From Cercis canadensis (taxonomy: Eukaryota > Streptophyta > Magnoliopsida > Fabales > Fabaceae), in contig QAOA01001508.1 of assembly GCA_003255065.1 (NCBI GenBank), positions 273,061-337,060 on the forward strand: a stretch of 64,000 nt of DNA, written 5' to 3'. The first letter of the stretch is position 1. Each line of letters begins with the position of its first letter. Positions 32,707 to 44,978 of the stretch are shown here, piece after piece. The translations under genes and the position numbers were made by a program. The notes under the pieces were generated by a model, which saw only the letters and a list, made by a program, of their open reading frames with translations, was not told the DNA's origin and did no database searches.

Positions 32707-35700
32707 ATGATAACCTGCAGGTCTCTCTTCAGGTACGTCTTCTTCGTTCTCAGCTTAGTTAGAAAGAACCCAGAGGAAATTTTTTTTTTCCCCCTTTTGC
32801 TGCTATCTGGAGAACTGAAAGTGAAATCATATCTCAGCCATTACAGCAAACTGGTTTTTTTTACTTAATAACCATTTTGATGTTTAGAAGCCAAAGATAG
32901 GAAAAGAACGGAAACAAATCTTAACAATTTTTCTTTCTTTCTTTTCCTCTGTTTTCTCGTAGTTCAAGTTGAAGTCTTGGAGTTGTAAAACTGTTATTGA
33001 AGTCGAAGTAATCGTTTGTAGCAGTTCCCATATAACCAATCTATTCATTGTTTTATGTTGTTGGTGTTGTTTATAATCATTTGTCAGAGCTCCCATACAA
33101 AATATGAAGCAAATTTACAACCACATTTCTGGGATATCAGTGATGTGTTTTTACTGCGCCAATTTTGCAGAGTTGATCGAATTCTGAAACTCTCCAATGC
33201 ACATGTTCCGCCGAAGCCTGCAAGTTACTTTCAGGTTCTGAGCTTCTTCTATTGAAAATTGGTTGTTTGCAAATTCATTTAATCATTTGGGATTGGGATA
33301 AGCTTGGAGTTATGGTTGGCTTACAAAGTGAGAAATGTAATCGGTTTGAAGCAAGGTTTTAAAAACCGGACCGGACGGTTCAACCGGTTGGACCGGTACC
33401 ATCGGTTTAAATTCCGGTTCGGTTCAGAGGTTAAAACCGGTACCGGTTTTCAATAACCGGCCGGTTCACAGAGGAGTAATATTTGGTCAGATTTTCCCCA
33501 AAAACGGTGCCGTTTTAGCACCTGTTTCTAACAGCTGAACTCTTTCCTCCCTCCCCTCGACCTTCTGCTTCTATTTTCCCAAAATCCATTCTCAAATCCC
33601 TAGCCTAATCCCACAATATCACTCTCCCTCATTCCCTCTGCATCGAACCTTGGTGGCGTGGTCCCTTTCCGGCGCCGGTGAGGTGAGTGCAGATTTTCTC
33701 CTTTGTCAATTCGTTCTTGGAGAGCCCCTGTCACTGAGTTATTCCTGCACTAGACCCATCTCCTATTGCTATGTCCTTCTGGTTTATCTGGGTAGTTTTG
33801 ATTTAGTTGAACTAAATGCTCTCTTGTTTAATCTTTATGGTTTTGTTCGATTTCTACGTTATGGGTTTCTTTTGATTGTTGATTTAGGTGGTAGTTTGGT
33901 TGACTGGTGGGTTAGGTCCCTTTTTGGATTTTGTTGCAGTTTGAGCTGAAATTAGATTCTGTAGATTCTTTGACTTGGAAATTGTTATGGGTTTCTTTTG
34001 ATTGTTGATGGAAGTAAGTCTTTGTGTGGGATGATATGATGCAATGACAGATTTGGAAATTGTCTGACGTGGGTAGAGATCCTGAAACTGTTGTACACAA
34101 AGGCTGGTTGTTAGAGAGTAGCTGTTGCCCTTGTTGTGGCAGGGACGACTTGTAGTTTCCACCAAAAGATATTTGTGTATGACCCTGTAGAACTCTTCCT
34201 TGCTCCTGAGAAAAATTTTTGAGGGTTGGGGTAGTAGATGTTATAATAGGTGTGTGATGAACCTGAGAATCTGGGGTTCTTCCTGAGCTTTTTGACTGGG
34301 AAGCTTGGTTAAAACTGTTGCCATGTGTAAGAGTTTGTGAGAAAACAGGGGGATTGTTTACAAATTTTGTAGCAGAAGTGTTATTGGTAGGTGATCCTTT
34401 AAATTGAGTAGCTATGGGAGGTTGCTGCTGATGTATACTATACTGCTTCTGAAGTGGAACTAGCTGCGGTGGCTGTTAAATCTGAGAATACATTAACTCG
34501 GACCCAAGAGTAAATACAATAGACAGAAAAATAAAATAAAATGAGTCACTTTCAAGTGTCATTTAGCGAAAGGCTCATTGGCAACATTTTTGAATTTCTC
34601 TTCTTATTGACATTATGTTTGCTTTAATTGGATTTTGAAGTAATCTTTATCTACTCTGCCACACCAAGTAGGCTACATACAAGGCAGAACAAGCAAAAAG
34701 AAGTGCCATGTCTAGCTCAAAGCAAGAACATTGGCTAACAGATTATGTTTAGAAAGATTGAGGAATTAAAAATTTTAAGTGATTGACATGGATTCATGAA
34801 ATGATGTCTATTGCTTTTCATGATGCTCTCAATTTACTGATGCTATACTCTATCTCCTGATGTTCTTACAGGTAAAACTTTCATGCAAGATTTTGGTAAA
34901 TACAGTAAAGCAGACAATCTTTCGACAAAATCGTTTCAGTGAGGTGAGCTTATGTAACACTTTCACTGGGATTCTGCCATACAAAATTATACCATTAACA
35001 TAAAAATAGTAAATTTTTATTTTTATTTTTTACTTTTGCTTGAAACCAAAGTACTTTAATCATCACTGATTTTGCCTTGTCCAAGAATGTGCTGCTCTTA
35101 TATTCCTTGTGCTTATAATTGCAGTGATACTATAGAGTCACAAGGTGCAAAGGATGCTTGTGCTCACCATCAAGTTTAAATGCAAGCACCATATATTATA
35201 AGATTATGCTTTAGTGGCAGGGCACCTATATCAAAACTGTAACCATCATATTGCAGCATTGTGTAAAGATTTAGTAAAGTAAATTATGAATAATAACAAT
35301 CATAGTAAATTTTTTCGTATCCGGAAATCTCTCTATCTCTCACTCTCTATTTTTTTTTTTTGCAAGTGTCCTTACTTTAGAATATTCTCTAGAAGTTGTC
35401 ATAGTAACACTTGCACAAGTGTCCTTGCTATTCAATAGTTCTACCTTTTTTCTTTTTGCTGAGTAAATTAAATTCTGCCAACTTAATCATTTAGTTTACT
35501 GTGGTACATTATTTTCTCTTGTTAATTTTTACATGTTTTTACCAACTCAAAGCAGAAGACGATTCCTGGACACATTGTTTGTTATCTGGTTGTGTTTGAT
35601 CTTATTAATTGAACCAGAATAGTGATCCAAGGAGATAGGTATTCTGATGAAAGGCATCATATCATGATCACTAACAACTGTGCTTCACTTACGTGTATAG

Positions 35701-38700
35701 TCTTGGCTGCTTTGATCACTATGCTAACCATTTCTTTTGGTCCAAAGGAAAGGAGAATTAGAGGTTACTAGACCAAATAAGTTTATATGTCATAGAGTAC
35801 TAGCTTTTGTATTTGACTTATTTGGTTTATGATTATATGTGATAACTTGTGCATTTTACTTGTGTATTTGGTTTTGATGGTTTTAAGACTATGTATTTTA
35901 ATTTTTAAGTTTGAGATTTTCACTTATGAGTTGAGTTTGATGATTTGTTCTTTATCCTCTATGTTTTCTTTTTGAATCTTTAATTTTGAAAAAAAGCTTC
36001 GGTTAAACCGGTTCAACCGGTATTTTTTGCCAAACCAGTTCGCTCACCGGTCCGGTTTTTAAAACCTTGGTTTGTCGGCAGCAATGCTAGCTATCTGAAG
36101 CTTCTCAACTATGAATGCTGACTGTATGCATATGAAAGCAAAGCAATTTACAAAATAAACAACATTCAATCAATTGGACTCAGTCTACAAAATTCTTAGC
36201 TGGTTGTAGCTTCATAAACATTCTCGTGCTGCATCATACTGAAATTTTGGCCTGAAAGTTATGATCAGAAAAAAAAAAAAAAAAAAGACGAAAAACATAA
36301 GATCAGACACTCTGTGTTATTTCATTAATTTATTTCATTTTTATTATGTGGAATGGGTGGGGAAAAATGGGTTCAAAGAAGTTATTCAAATCAGATGCTT
36401 GGGAAACAAAATTTTACCAGGATAGTCTCACTTTTATCCCTATGAATAAGTTCACATTATTGTGTCTGCTTATGCATGTGAAACTATAATGTGATGGTAT
36501 TTCAATGTTACTTTCTTACATATGTCTTGGGCAATAATAATTCCTATTACTGATTAGATGGAAATTTTTTACCATAGTTGTTTAAGAATGTTTTGTATGA
36601 ATGAGCTTAAATTGTTAGAACTTTTGGAACAGAGTCAGAGTGCTTATCATTGTTTAAGCTGTGATTTTATAATGGGTAATGGAAAGAAGAAACAAAGTGC
36701 TGAAGACCATAACAAGAAATGGAAAATAAGGAATCCTGTATGGAGACCAGTCTCCAGTCATGCCAGTTCTTGCAAAGGTATATTTTTCTAGTCCAGGAAC
36801 AATTTGACAATCAACTTCAGAAATTAACATGAATTTGCATGTTTCTTTTCTGCTCCACCTTTCTTGTTCTTTCTTGTCAATTATTGAGATCTTTGTTCTG
36901 TATTACATGACATGACCTAAGGGTGGCCTTCTCTGGAATTTGATAGAACAAATTTACTTTTACTTTATCATGATTTATGGTACAATTTCTCCATGTTTCT
37001 TGATTCGTGGAGAATTTTGGTATTGTTTATACTTCTTCATCATAACAGTTTACGAGCACATGATATTATTGAGTAGAAATCCCTTAAAAAGAATGATTTT
37101 TTTTTTTTTTTGGGAGCTGAGGGAGGGGTATCTGAGCTAGTATGAATATTTTGATGCCATCCTATAAAATGATGTGATTTTCCAAAAGGCTTGATAAAGG
37201 ACGAAATAGTTGAATCAGAAGGTGGAGATGAAGTTCAAGAAGTGGGCTGTAGCATGCCTAGCACTATTTCAAATGATCATGCCATGAAGGTAGCTGGAGT
37301 TGCAACAGAAAGAACTGAGTTAGCTATCAGCTCCAGCACATTGCCGGATAATGTTGAAAATAAAGTGCTAGATGGAGATTCAGCAGTTTCCGCTGGAAAG
37401 CATTCAGTTTCTGTTCAGGCAGGATTATACTTCTTCATTTACTTCCTTCTAGTTTTCTTCATTTTGTAGTCTGTGTTTTATGAATTTGCCAACCATGGAA
37501 GGAAATACTACTGATTTGTTGTCTGCTTCAGTGTTTTTCTTTCTATTGCAGAACCTTAGGTTATACCATTGATTATTTGTGTGTGTGTGTGTTTGTTTTT
37601 TTTTTTTTCCCCACAAATATTCGTGGAAAGAAATTATACTTCTTGTTGCATTCATGAAAATGCTTGCTTGTACTGTAATTGCCTTTGCATTTCAGATCTT
37701 GGTCTCCTAAACTTCCATGTTCATCTGTTGTCTAATCTGTTCTGAATAGTCAAGTGTTGAACTTTCATTTATGTTTTATGTGTTTGATGTGCAGGTTGGT
37801 GCTTCTCTGTTTCGATTTATTGAAGGAAAAGGGTAAAAACTAGTTCAACTTTTAATTTCTGGTTGGCATTGATAAATACATGTTTCATCAACTGAAGTAG
37901 GAAAATTCAACAAGATGAAAGGGCTATTGGGAATGGCATGGGTGAATTTAAATGAGAAAGACTGAAAAGGAAAATATATGTAAAGGGTTTCCAATACTTT
38001 CAACTTAGTGGTTCATGTAGCCAACGCCAACTATTTTGAAATACTAAAGTTGTGGTTTTTAATATTGTTATTGTTGGCTTCAAAGGGAAAGGGTATAAAA
38101 TTCTACATAAAATATATGAACTAGGTTATGTGCTTGTTACCTTATAGTTTATGTTGTTTCAGGGGATCCACGCAGCAAAAAATAGAAGAGGAGATGGGGG
38201 TTAAGATAATAATTCCAACTTCAAAAGAAGATGATTATGTCAGTAAGTTTTTGGGTTCGCTTATGCTTTGAGATTTTTAAATAATTTAAAGCTGATTAAA
38301 TATAAAAACTTTTTTAACATTCAATAGGAATACATTGAGTGGAAATTAAGATCCACCATCTCAGTTTATGTATGCTTGTCTTTTGCAGCCATTGAAGGCA
38401 TTTCAATTGATAGCGTGACTTCAGCTTCAGGGAGGATACAGGCTATAATTGATGAGGTCAGCTGCCTGTCCATGCAGTCTTTATGAAAAAACTGCAGCTC
38501 TGTTTTCCCCATCATCTAGTTTGTTTCTTTCAAGTGTATTATGTCAGTGGTGGTGACCTGAAATCATACAGAGATTGACATCTTTCTTGTGTTTAAGTAC
38601 AGGCAGTAAAGAGTCGAAATCTTGATTATTCACACTTCATATCACTTCCATTGGCCATACATCCTGAGTTAGTTGATAAACTTATCAGTTTTCAGAATTC

Positions 38701-41023
38701 TATATTGGGAAAGGGTGATTCTTGCTTGGATGAGAATCTTGATGCTGATTCCAATGGGGATACTACTGATAATGAAGAAGTAGATCAATTGTCAAAGGAG
38801 GAACCTAATGTTGCGGTTAAGCTTAAAGTTGATGATAGCACTGAATCAGTTAAAGTTGATCTTACTAACATCCCTCTTGTCAGTTATGTGTCTAAAGCAT
38901 CCAGCTCTTCTACTTTATCTGGTATGCAAACAATCATGTTATCTTATTTATAAGATGCTTAAGGAAAATGAATCAAGAGATTGTTGAATTTCCTCCCTTG
39001 TCTAATTAATTTATCAGTGTACATAATCTTAAATATTTCTTGATAGATGTTTGGTTACATAGAACTGCCCGGTAGCATTTTCTTCTTTTTGAATCCTAAC
39101 TTCTAGTTCATTTTTTATAAATGCCAAGGTTATATTCCCAAGACATGATTATGTTACCTGATTCCCAGTTTGGCGATTATTTCCATGGCTAATGAATTGA
39201 ACTTTGTTATCTTGAAACTCAGCAAGGATAAATTGTTTACCCTTGAATTCATTTTATCAAAAACAAAAAATGTTTACCCTAGACTTCAGATAACAATTTC
39301 TTGTATTTACTTATTTTCTTTAATATAAAATTTCGCTGATTTATGTTGCATTTTGCAGACTTGGGGATTGACAAGTCTATATTCATTAAGCCTAAAACAT
39401 TTCACCTTACTGTAATCATGTTAAAGTTGTGGAATAAAGACCGAGTTAATGCTGCTACTGAGGTCTTGCAGGTAAGTTCTGTTAAGTGTAATATAATATC
39501 TGAAGTAGATTCAGTAGCCAAAAAAAAAGTTCTGAAGTAGATTCTTTGTTTGTAATAATTTGTCACTCTGCAGAGTATCTCCTCCAGAGTTATGGAAGCC
39601 TTGGACAATCGACCTGTCTCTGTTAGGCTAAAGGGACTGGTAGGAGTCTATACTTAGCTCCATGTGGCAGATTTGATATTTATATAATTTCTGCTTGCTG
39701 ATTATCCATTGATAACATACCAAGTCTTGATATTTTGTAATAAGAGTACTTTGTAAATCTGTAGAGTGTAGTAGCTGAACACTATTAAAGTCAAGGGACT
39801 CATGCACATTTGTTGTTGTTGATGTCAGATATATATGAACGTGTTGGAAGTTTCCCCTTCGTTAGTATGTAGGTGAAAACGTTTACTAATTTTTGCATTG
39901 CATTACACATTAATCCTCAGTTTTAGGGTCACTTATAATACTCAGCATAAACATATAAATTTATAAATGTTCTTTTGGTGAATAACATAGAATGCAACCT
40001 TGCCATGCCCTGTGTAAAGACAAACAGATAGCACCTTGGCCCTAATCTTATTTTGATAGCTTTTTACTCTTTCATGACCATATCTGCTGGTCGATTTATT
40101 TAGTGATCCCTTCTAATCAAGTTGCTAACCTTTTTCTTAGGATTGCATGAAAGGTTCTTTGGCAAAAGCCCGTGTTCTGTATGCTCCCGTGGAAGAAATT
40201 GGCAGTGAGGGTCATCTTTTACATGCCTGTCGTATCCTTTTGATTGCAATTTATGGAATTTATTTTACTGTTCTCTAAACCTGTATATAATGATGAATTA
40301 GTATTGCTATCTGGTTTAGTTTTTATATTATTCTTGTATAGTTGTTTGAGTTTTCTGAGCTCTTTCAGAAATCATAATTGATGCATACATTGAAGCTGGA
40401 CTTGTCTTAGAGAATGATGCTAAACATACACTGAAGGTATATTAAATTTGAGAGGATTCATTAAAAAAAAACTAGTATTTATCTGGCCATGGAGATCATG
40501 TTTAGAAGTACGACTTATAAGAATAAAGAAAGAAAAACTACAGTTTTCTTCGCACCCAGACCCTGGTTGGAGACCTTACCACTAAAGATCATGCTATGGT
40601 ATTTGCAATTTTCATTGGGTTTTGGCAATTTATGAAGATTTTCTCTTGTTGAATTTCAGTTGCATGCGACTGTGATGAATGTAAGGCACAGGAAAAGGTG
40701 CTGCTACCATTTCCTTTTGTTATGTTTGAATAGTCTTTTAATTTTAAAATTCTATTGCTTCACCTGTTTTTCAGAATATCTTTAGATTGTCCTTAGTTTA
40801 TAACTAATATAAGTTGGCTGTGTTCAGGAAGAAGTGGACTAGTTCTAGAACTAAGAAGTTTGATTCTTTTGATGCTCGAGGCATTTTCAAGCAGTATGGA
40901 TCAGAGGACTGGGGAGAGTATCTTATTCGCGAAGCACATCTTTCACAGCGATTTTTGTTTGATGAAAATGGATACTATCATTGCTGTGCTTCAATACCAT
41001 TTCCAGAAAATATGCAGGTTTAA
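32707..41023 (+). CDS. ASCC1-like protein: KH domain plus 2H phosphoesterase (LigT-like), about 513 aa
   Basis: Plant homologue of ASCC1 (Arabidopsis At3g16220/At3g16230 type). Human ASCC1 belongs to the ASCC DNA-alkylation-repair and ribosome-rescue complex. Exons: 32707-32732, 33171-33234, 36633-36777, 37189-37418, 37795-37832, 38163-38242, 38389-38456, 38603-38921, 39359-39471, 39574-39639, 40141-40231, 40369-40436, 40660-40697, 40828-41023. The KH domain has SLFRFIEGKGGSTQQKIEEE with the GxxG loop. The 2H domain shows both histidine motifs, FHLTVIMLKLW (HLT) and LHATVMNVRHR (HAT), so the active site looks complete. The C-terminus FDARGIFKQYGSEDWGEYLI is family-typical. The first 30 residues (MITCRSLFRVDRILKLSN...) look like an organelle presequence; an alternative start is Met at 36672 (470 aa). 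Intron 2 holds a hAT-like element. The donor after 37418 is GC (CAG|GCAGGA). Confidence 0.88.
33352..36069. mobile_element. Non-autonomous hAT-like DNA element in an intron
   Basis: The ends are inverted: CAAGGTTTTAAAAACCGGAC on the left, and its complement at the right end, which finishes CCGGTTTTTAAAACCTTG. Inside both ends are many AACCGGTTCAACCGGT-type subterminal repeats. Flanking 8-bp sequences are GTTTGAAG (33344-33351) and GTTTGTCG (36070-36077), an imperfect 8-bp target-site duplication as made by hAT transposases. No transposase frame is visible in its 2.7 kb. It lies in intron 2 of the ASCC1-like gene and carries sequence from another gene at about 33912-34475. The two TSD mismatches suggest it is not recent. 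Confidence 0.8.
33912..34475 (-). pseudogene. Captured exon of a TIME FOR COFFEE-like gene
   Basis: Reading the minus strand from 34475, a frame with no stop runs for about 188 codons to 33912. It starts right after a splice-acceptor-like TTTAACAG. The protein is Gln/Ser/Asn-rich: QPPQLVPLQKQYSIHQQQPP, QFKGSPTNNTSATKF, NPPVFSQTLTHGNSFNQAS, then LKNFSQEQGRVLQGHTQISF and SSLPQQGQQLLSNNQ. I recognise this pattern from the C-terminal part of plant TIME FOR COFFEE (TIC), a nuclear clock regulator. The piece lies antisense to the host gene and inside the hAT-like element, so it was probably picked up by the transposon. The TIC assignment is from memory of the family. There is no start codon or complete domain. 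Confidence 0.6.
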
Positions 41024-43543
41024 TGATTCATTTGTTGCTGATGATTACTCTTCTTAGTTCTACGTGGAATAGTGTTTTAGCTCAACTTTGGGTTGTATGT
41101 GACGAATCAATTGACTAGAGCATGATATTGATAGCCTTTTTCATCATTGAAAGGTATCAGTATCATTACGAAGCTTCTATTCTCTCTCTATATCATGTTG
41201 CTTGCATTCTCAGAAACTCCTGTATATGCTGACAAGTAGTTAGTAACTATAAAATGATGCCCTCTAAAGCACTCAAAAGATCATATTTATCAGACAAGCC
41301 AGAGTAGAGTAAAAAAAAAAAGGAGCTTCATGTCAAGTTCAATGCTAAGGCACAATATTGAAGCAGCAAAAGCAAAAAAGGACGTTTATCATAATAATTT
41401 TGAATAAATGTTATTTGCACACTAAATTAGACTCCTTATTTTACATTGTCACGGTCGATAAAATCTAAATCTAACCTAAAAATCTAAAAGTGAATTTATT
41501 TAAGTTTAAATTATGGCATATGACTAGTATATAAGTAGCCTTACTCAATAATGTTAGTCTGATACTAGAAGAGGGGCCACTTAACCTAATATTGGATTAG
41601 CTTTAAATTGGAATCAACTCAAATATTGTAATCCTGAGCCATCGGATTCAGGAACCTTTGCTGTCATTTTGTTTGCCACTGCTATCCATGTTTGATTGTC
41701 TGCAATAACTTCCATAATTGCGTTGCAATGCCACTCCAAAACGGCATCCAAAGAACACTTGTCTAGTCGATTTTTAAGCGTACTATTAACACTATAATCA
41801 ACTATACAAAATTCAAAACTCCTTATGAAATTCTAATATTCGTGATATTTTCCACTTCACAAGGCATGACTTGGATATGAAAGTGATATCATTATAACAG
41901 ATGGGACATTACATTGTTCTTTTTGAAATTGAATGGGGAAGCAACCAATCATTTTGATTTTGACCTCTACCATCTCTAGGCTTCAAAATGAGAGCTAGCA
42001 GTACGATAGAGATGACCATATAATTAAAGTTCATTTTGATATACAAAATGGGCTCGTGTTAAAAGAAAAATATTGTCAATTTTAAGTTTATTATTGTGTA
42101 TTCGTTTAATTTCTAATTCATTCAACTTAGTCTCTGCATACATTTGGAATTGGAAAGAAAGCAAAACTAAGCAGGATTTAACGTTTTCCTAAAATGGGCC
42201 ATGATGCAAGTACAGATAAGGTGATTAGAAAAAGAAATATTCTGTCTTTGCTATCTAGATGTTGCTTATTCAGTATTCTGATGAGTTTATCTTATATAAT
42301 AATAGTTCGCAGATAAGAATTCCAATTAATTAGTAGCACATAACCATTAATTGAGACAGAGCATGTGCTGCTGCAATGGCTTTCTAAGGCAAAATCTCCC
42401 TTTCAAAAACTAGTACAAAAGACACGAAACTACTTTGATCAGTTGGTCTACCCTTATCTAATTAAAACTTTGTGGAAATTTTTATCATCATATAAATGAA
42501 GTTTTCTACCACTTCTGTGCTGCCTTTTGAAATTGGCAATCTAAATTTCATCTGTGTACTAAAAAGTTTTCTACCGCTTGAGATTTTCGTGCTGCACTTT
42601 GAAAATGGGCAACATAAACTCTACAAAACAGAGCTCCCAAAGGTTCTAGCATATCCACGGATCCACCATTCAACAGCCACTGCATTTTCAACTTTAGGCC
42701 CATTGCCAGAGGACAAAAGAATCACATGTGGATATCCAAAAGGACCAAAATTCCCTTTTTCTTTTTCTTTGATAAAAAAAAAATAAAAATGGAAAGTGTT
42801 TTGTTCATGTTTATATAGATTAATGATGACATAATAATGATTTATCAACCTCCTTTTGGAAAGTTTTCTGCATAAAACAAAGAGTGGCAATGAAAAGTCC
42901 ATAAGATTCTTGTTTAACAAGCTCCAATTAGCCGACCACTTTTCCATAATATAGATCTAAACAAGCAAAATAAGACCTATTTTCTCTTTAAAATTATAAA
43001 CACTGATGAATTTCTATCCACAGATTTTTAAATTCCCACATGCTCTTAGCCGTTTTTTGGAGCATGGCCGGTGCTATTTGTGGCCCAAAGCTATTCATGT
43101 CCTCCACTCTTACCTTTCTTTTATGATTATTTCCTTCACATTCTACCCCACCAAACACCATCTCTATCCCTCTCTCTCTCTCTCTCTCTCTCTATCACAT
43201 ACACACACATGGAGGAATCATTCATTAGCTTCCGGACATTTCTATTAAAGCATGTTATTGACAGCTAAGGAGACCTGATTGGATGTGCATGGATATGTTG
43301 TGCACTGGCCTTATTCTAATTTATTTTCCAAACAAACATACACTCCAATAATAATACAACTATGGTTCTGACCCATCAAGTTCATGAACTTTATTTAGTT
43401 AGCATTTATTATACTTGATACTTTCTACTATATATATGTGTCTAGAGAAGCCTTTTGTGCTATATCTGATTCTCAACACTTCCCTATCTTATCTTCACCT
43501 CCAGGCTCCAGCTTTAAAGGGGTTCCCCTAGAAACTTCTGAAG
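41024..43543. other. Intergenic region and TIP2 promoter
   Basis: About 2.5 kb without a supported exon. An imperfect ~65-bp direct repeat sits at about 42498-42560 and 42565-42630 (AGTTTTCTACC...GTGCTGC...TTTGAAA). A (CT)n run followed by CACATACACACAC lies at 43170-43210. Near the gene a TATA-box candidate (CTATATATATG) lies at about 43428-43438, roughly 110 bp before the TIP2 ATG. Confidence 0.5.
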
Positions 43544-44978
43544 ATGGCTGGCATAGCTTTCGGACGCTTTGATGATTCCTTCAGTTTTGGCTCTATCAAG
43601 GCCTACCTTGCTGAGTTCATCTCAACCTTACTCTTTGTTTTTGCTGGTGTTGGTTCAGCCATAGCCTATGGTTAGTTTTTGTGCTTTACCGGAGAATTGA
43701 ACTTAAGACCTCTATCTTAACCACACTGAGCGCGGAGTCATGTATAAATATATCATACATCATCCCAAAAATTAATAAAGAAAAGTTTTTTATACATTTA
43801 AGTGAATTATATATGGTGATGCATGCAAGAGTTTACAAAGCACAAATTTAAAGTTCTGACTTTTTGTTTTTGGTGTCTCTTTTTATTTGACAGATAAGTT
43901 GACATCAGATGCAGCTCTTGACCCTGCTGGGTTGGTAGCAATTGCTGTTTGCCATGGTTTTGCTCTCTTTGTTGCTGTTTCTGTTGGTGCCAACATTTCC
44001 GGTGGCCATGTTAACCCAGCTGTCACCTTTGGGTTGGCTCTTGGTGGCCAGATCACAGTCCTCACTGGTATCTTCTACTGGATTGCTCAGCTTCTTGGCT
44101 CCATAGTCGCATGCTTACTCCTCAAGTTTGTCACTGGAGGCTTGGTAAGTTGCACTTGAACCAATCTATATAAACTAAATCACTTTTGGGATCAATAAAA
44201 TGGCAGAAATGTCCCCCTTCAAGCATAAAACAAGGGCACATCTCTCTTTTTGCTATCTATCATATTTATGGTTAATTAAGGTATAATTTTGCCCCTAAAC
44301 CCCTTTATTTTTTTTAATATGAATTCTTTCAGTGTAGAAGATCTCCCGGGTAATTAGTCCTTTAATTATTCCTTAAAAAAGTCACAATATTAAGTATTTG
44401 ATGTTCCAAGTTGGAGATCCATGATCAAACTTCACTGAAAACAAGTGGGATGGGGTTTATTAGAGAGGAAAAGGATACCTTTCATTGAACAAATAATAAG
44501 TGTCTCTATTTGAGTTAACAGGAAAAATAAAAAATAAAAAAGGACTAGAAATAGTGTTTAGTTGTTTACTTGTTCAAATTATAAACCAAGTTGTTTTTGT
44601 TTTTGTCAGACAATTCCCGTCCACGCCCTTGGTGCTGGAGTTGGAGCCATTGAAGGAGTTGTTTTCGAGATCATCATCACGTTTGCTTTGGTGTACACAG
44701 TCTATGCAACTGCAGCTGACCCCAAGAAGGGGTCATTGGGCACCATTGCACCTATTGCTATTGGTTTCATTGTTGGTGCCAACATCTTGGCTGCAGGACC
44801 ATTCTCCGGTGGCTCAATGAACCCTGCTCGCTCCTTCGGCCCTGCCGTTGTTAGCGGTGACTTCCATGAAAACTGGATCTACTGGGTTGGACCGCTTGTT
44901 GGTGGTGGCTTGGCTGGTCTTATCTATGGCAATGTGTTCCTGCACACTGACCATGCACCTCTGTCCAGTGAATTTTGA
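43544..44978 (+). CDS. TIP2: Tonoplast intrinsic protein, TIP2 type aquaporin (248 aa)
   Basis: Vacuolar-membrane aquaporin (delta-TIP group; the Arabidopsis neighbour At3g16240 is TIP2;1). Members of this group carry water and ammonia. Exons: 43544-43670, 43894-44144, 44610-44978. It starts [20 protein letters not shown]. Both NPA loops are present, [11 protein letters not shown] and [12 protein letters not shown]. The selectivity-filter positions read His (VCHGFALF), Ile (AIGFIVGAN), Gly (AGPFSGG) and Arg (NPAR), the H-I-G-R set usual for TIP2. Six hydrophobic helices are evident and the length is normal. The C-terminus is [13 protein letters not shown]-like box lies about 110 bp upstream of the ATG. 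It sits between the ASCC1-like gene and PnsB3, as in Arabidopsis. Confidence 0.95.

Noticed and set aside
33055-33170. Longer second exon for the ASCC1-like gene starting after TTTGTCAG
   Set aside because: It would put the first exon out of frame; the acceptor at 33170/33171 keeps the frame.
33650-33949. 100-codon plus-strand frame inside the hAT-like element as a gene
   Set aside because: Low-complexity, Leu/Phe-rich reading with no motif, overlapping the better supported captured exon on the other strand.
43006-43268. Two overlapping plus-strand frames before TIP2
   Set aside because: They run through a CT/CA microsatellite and have no homology that I recognise; probably promoter or leader sequence.
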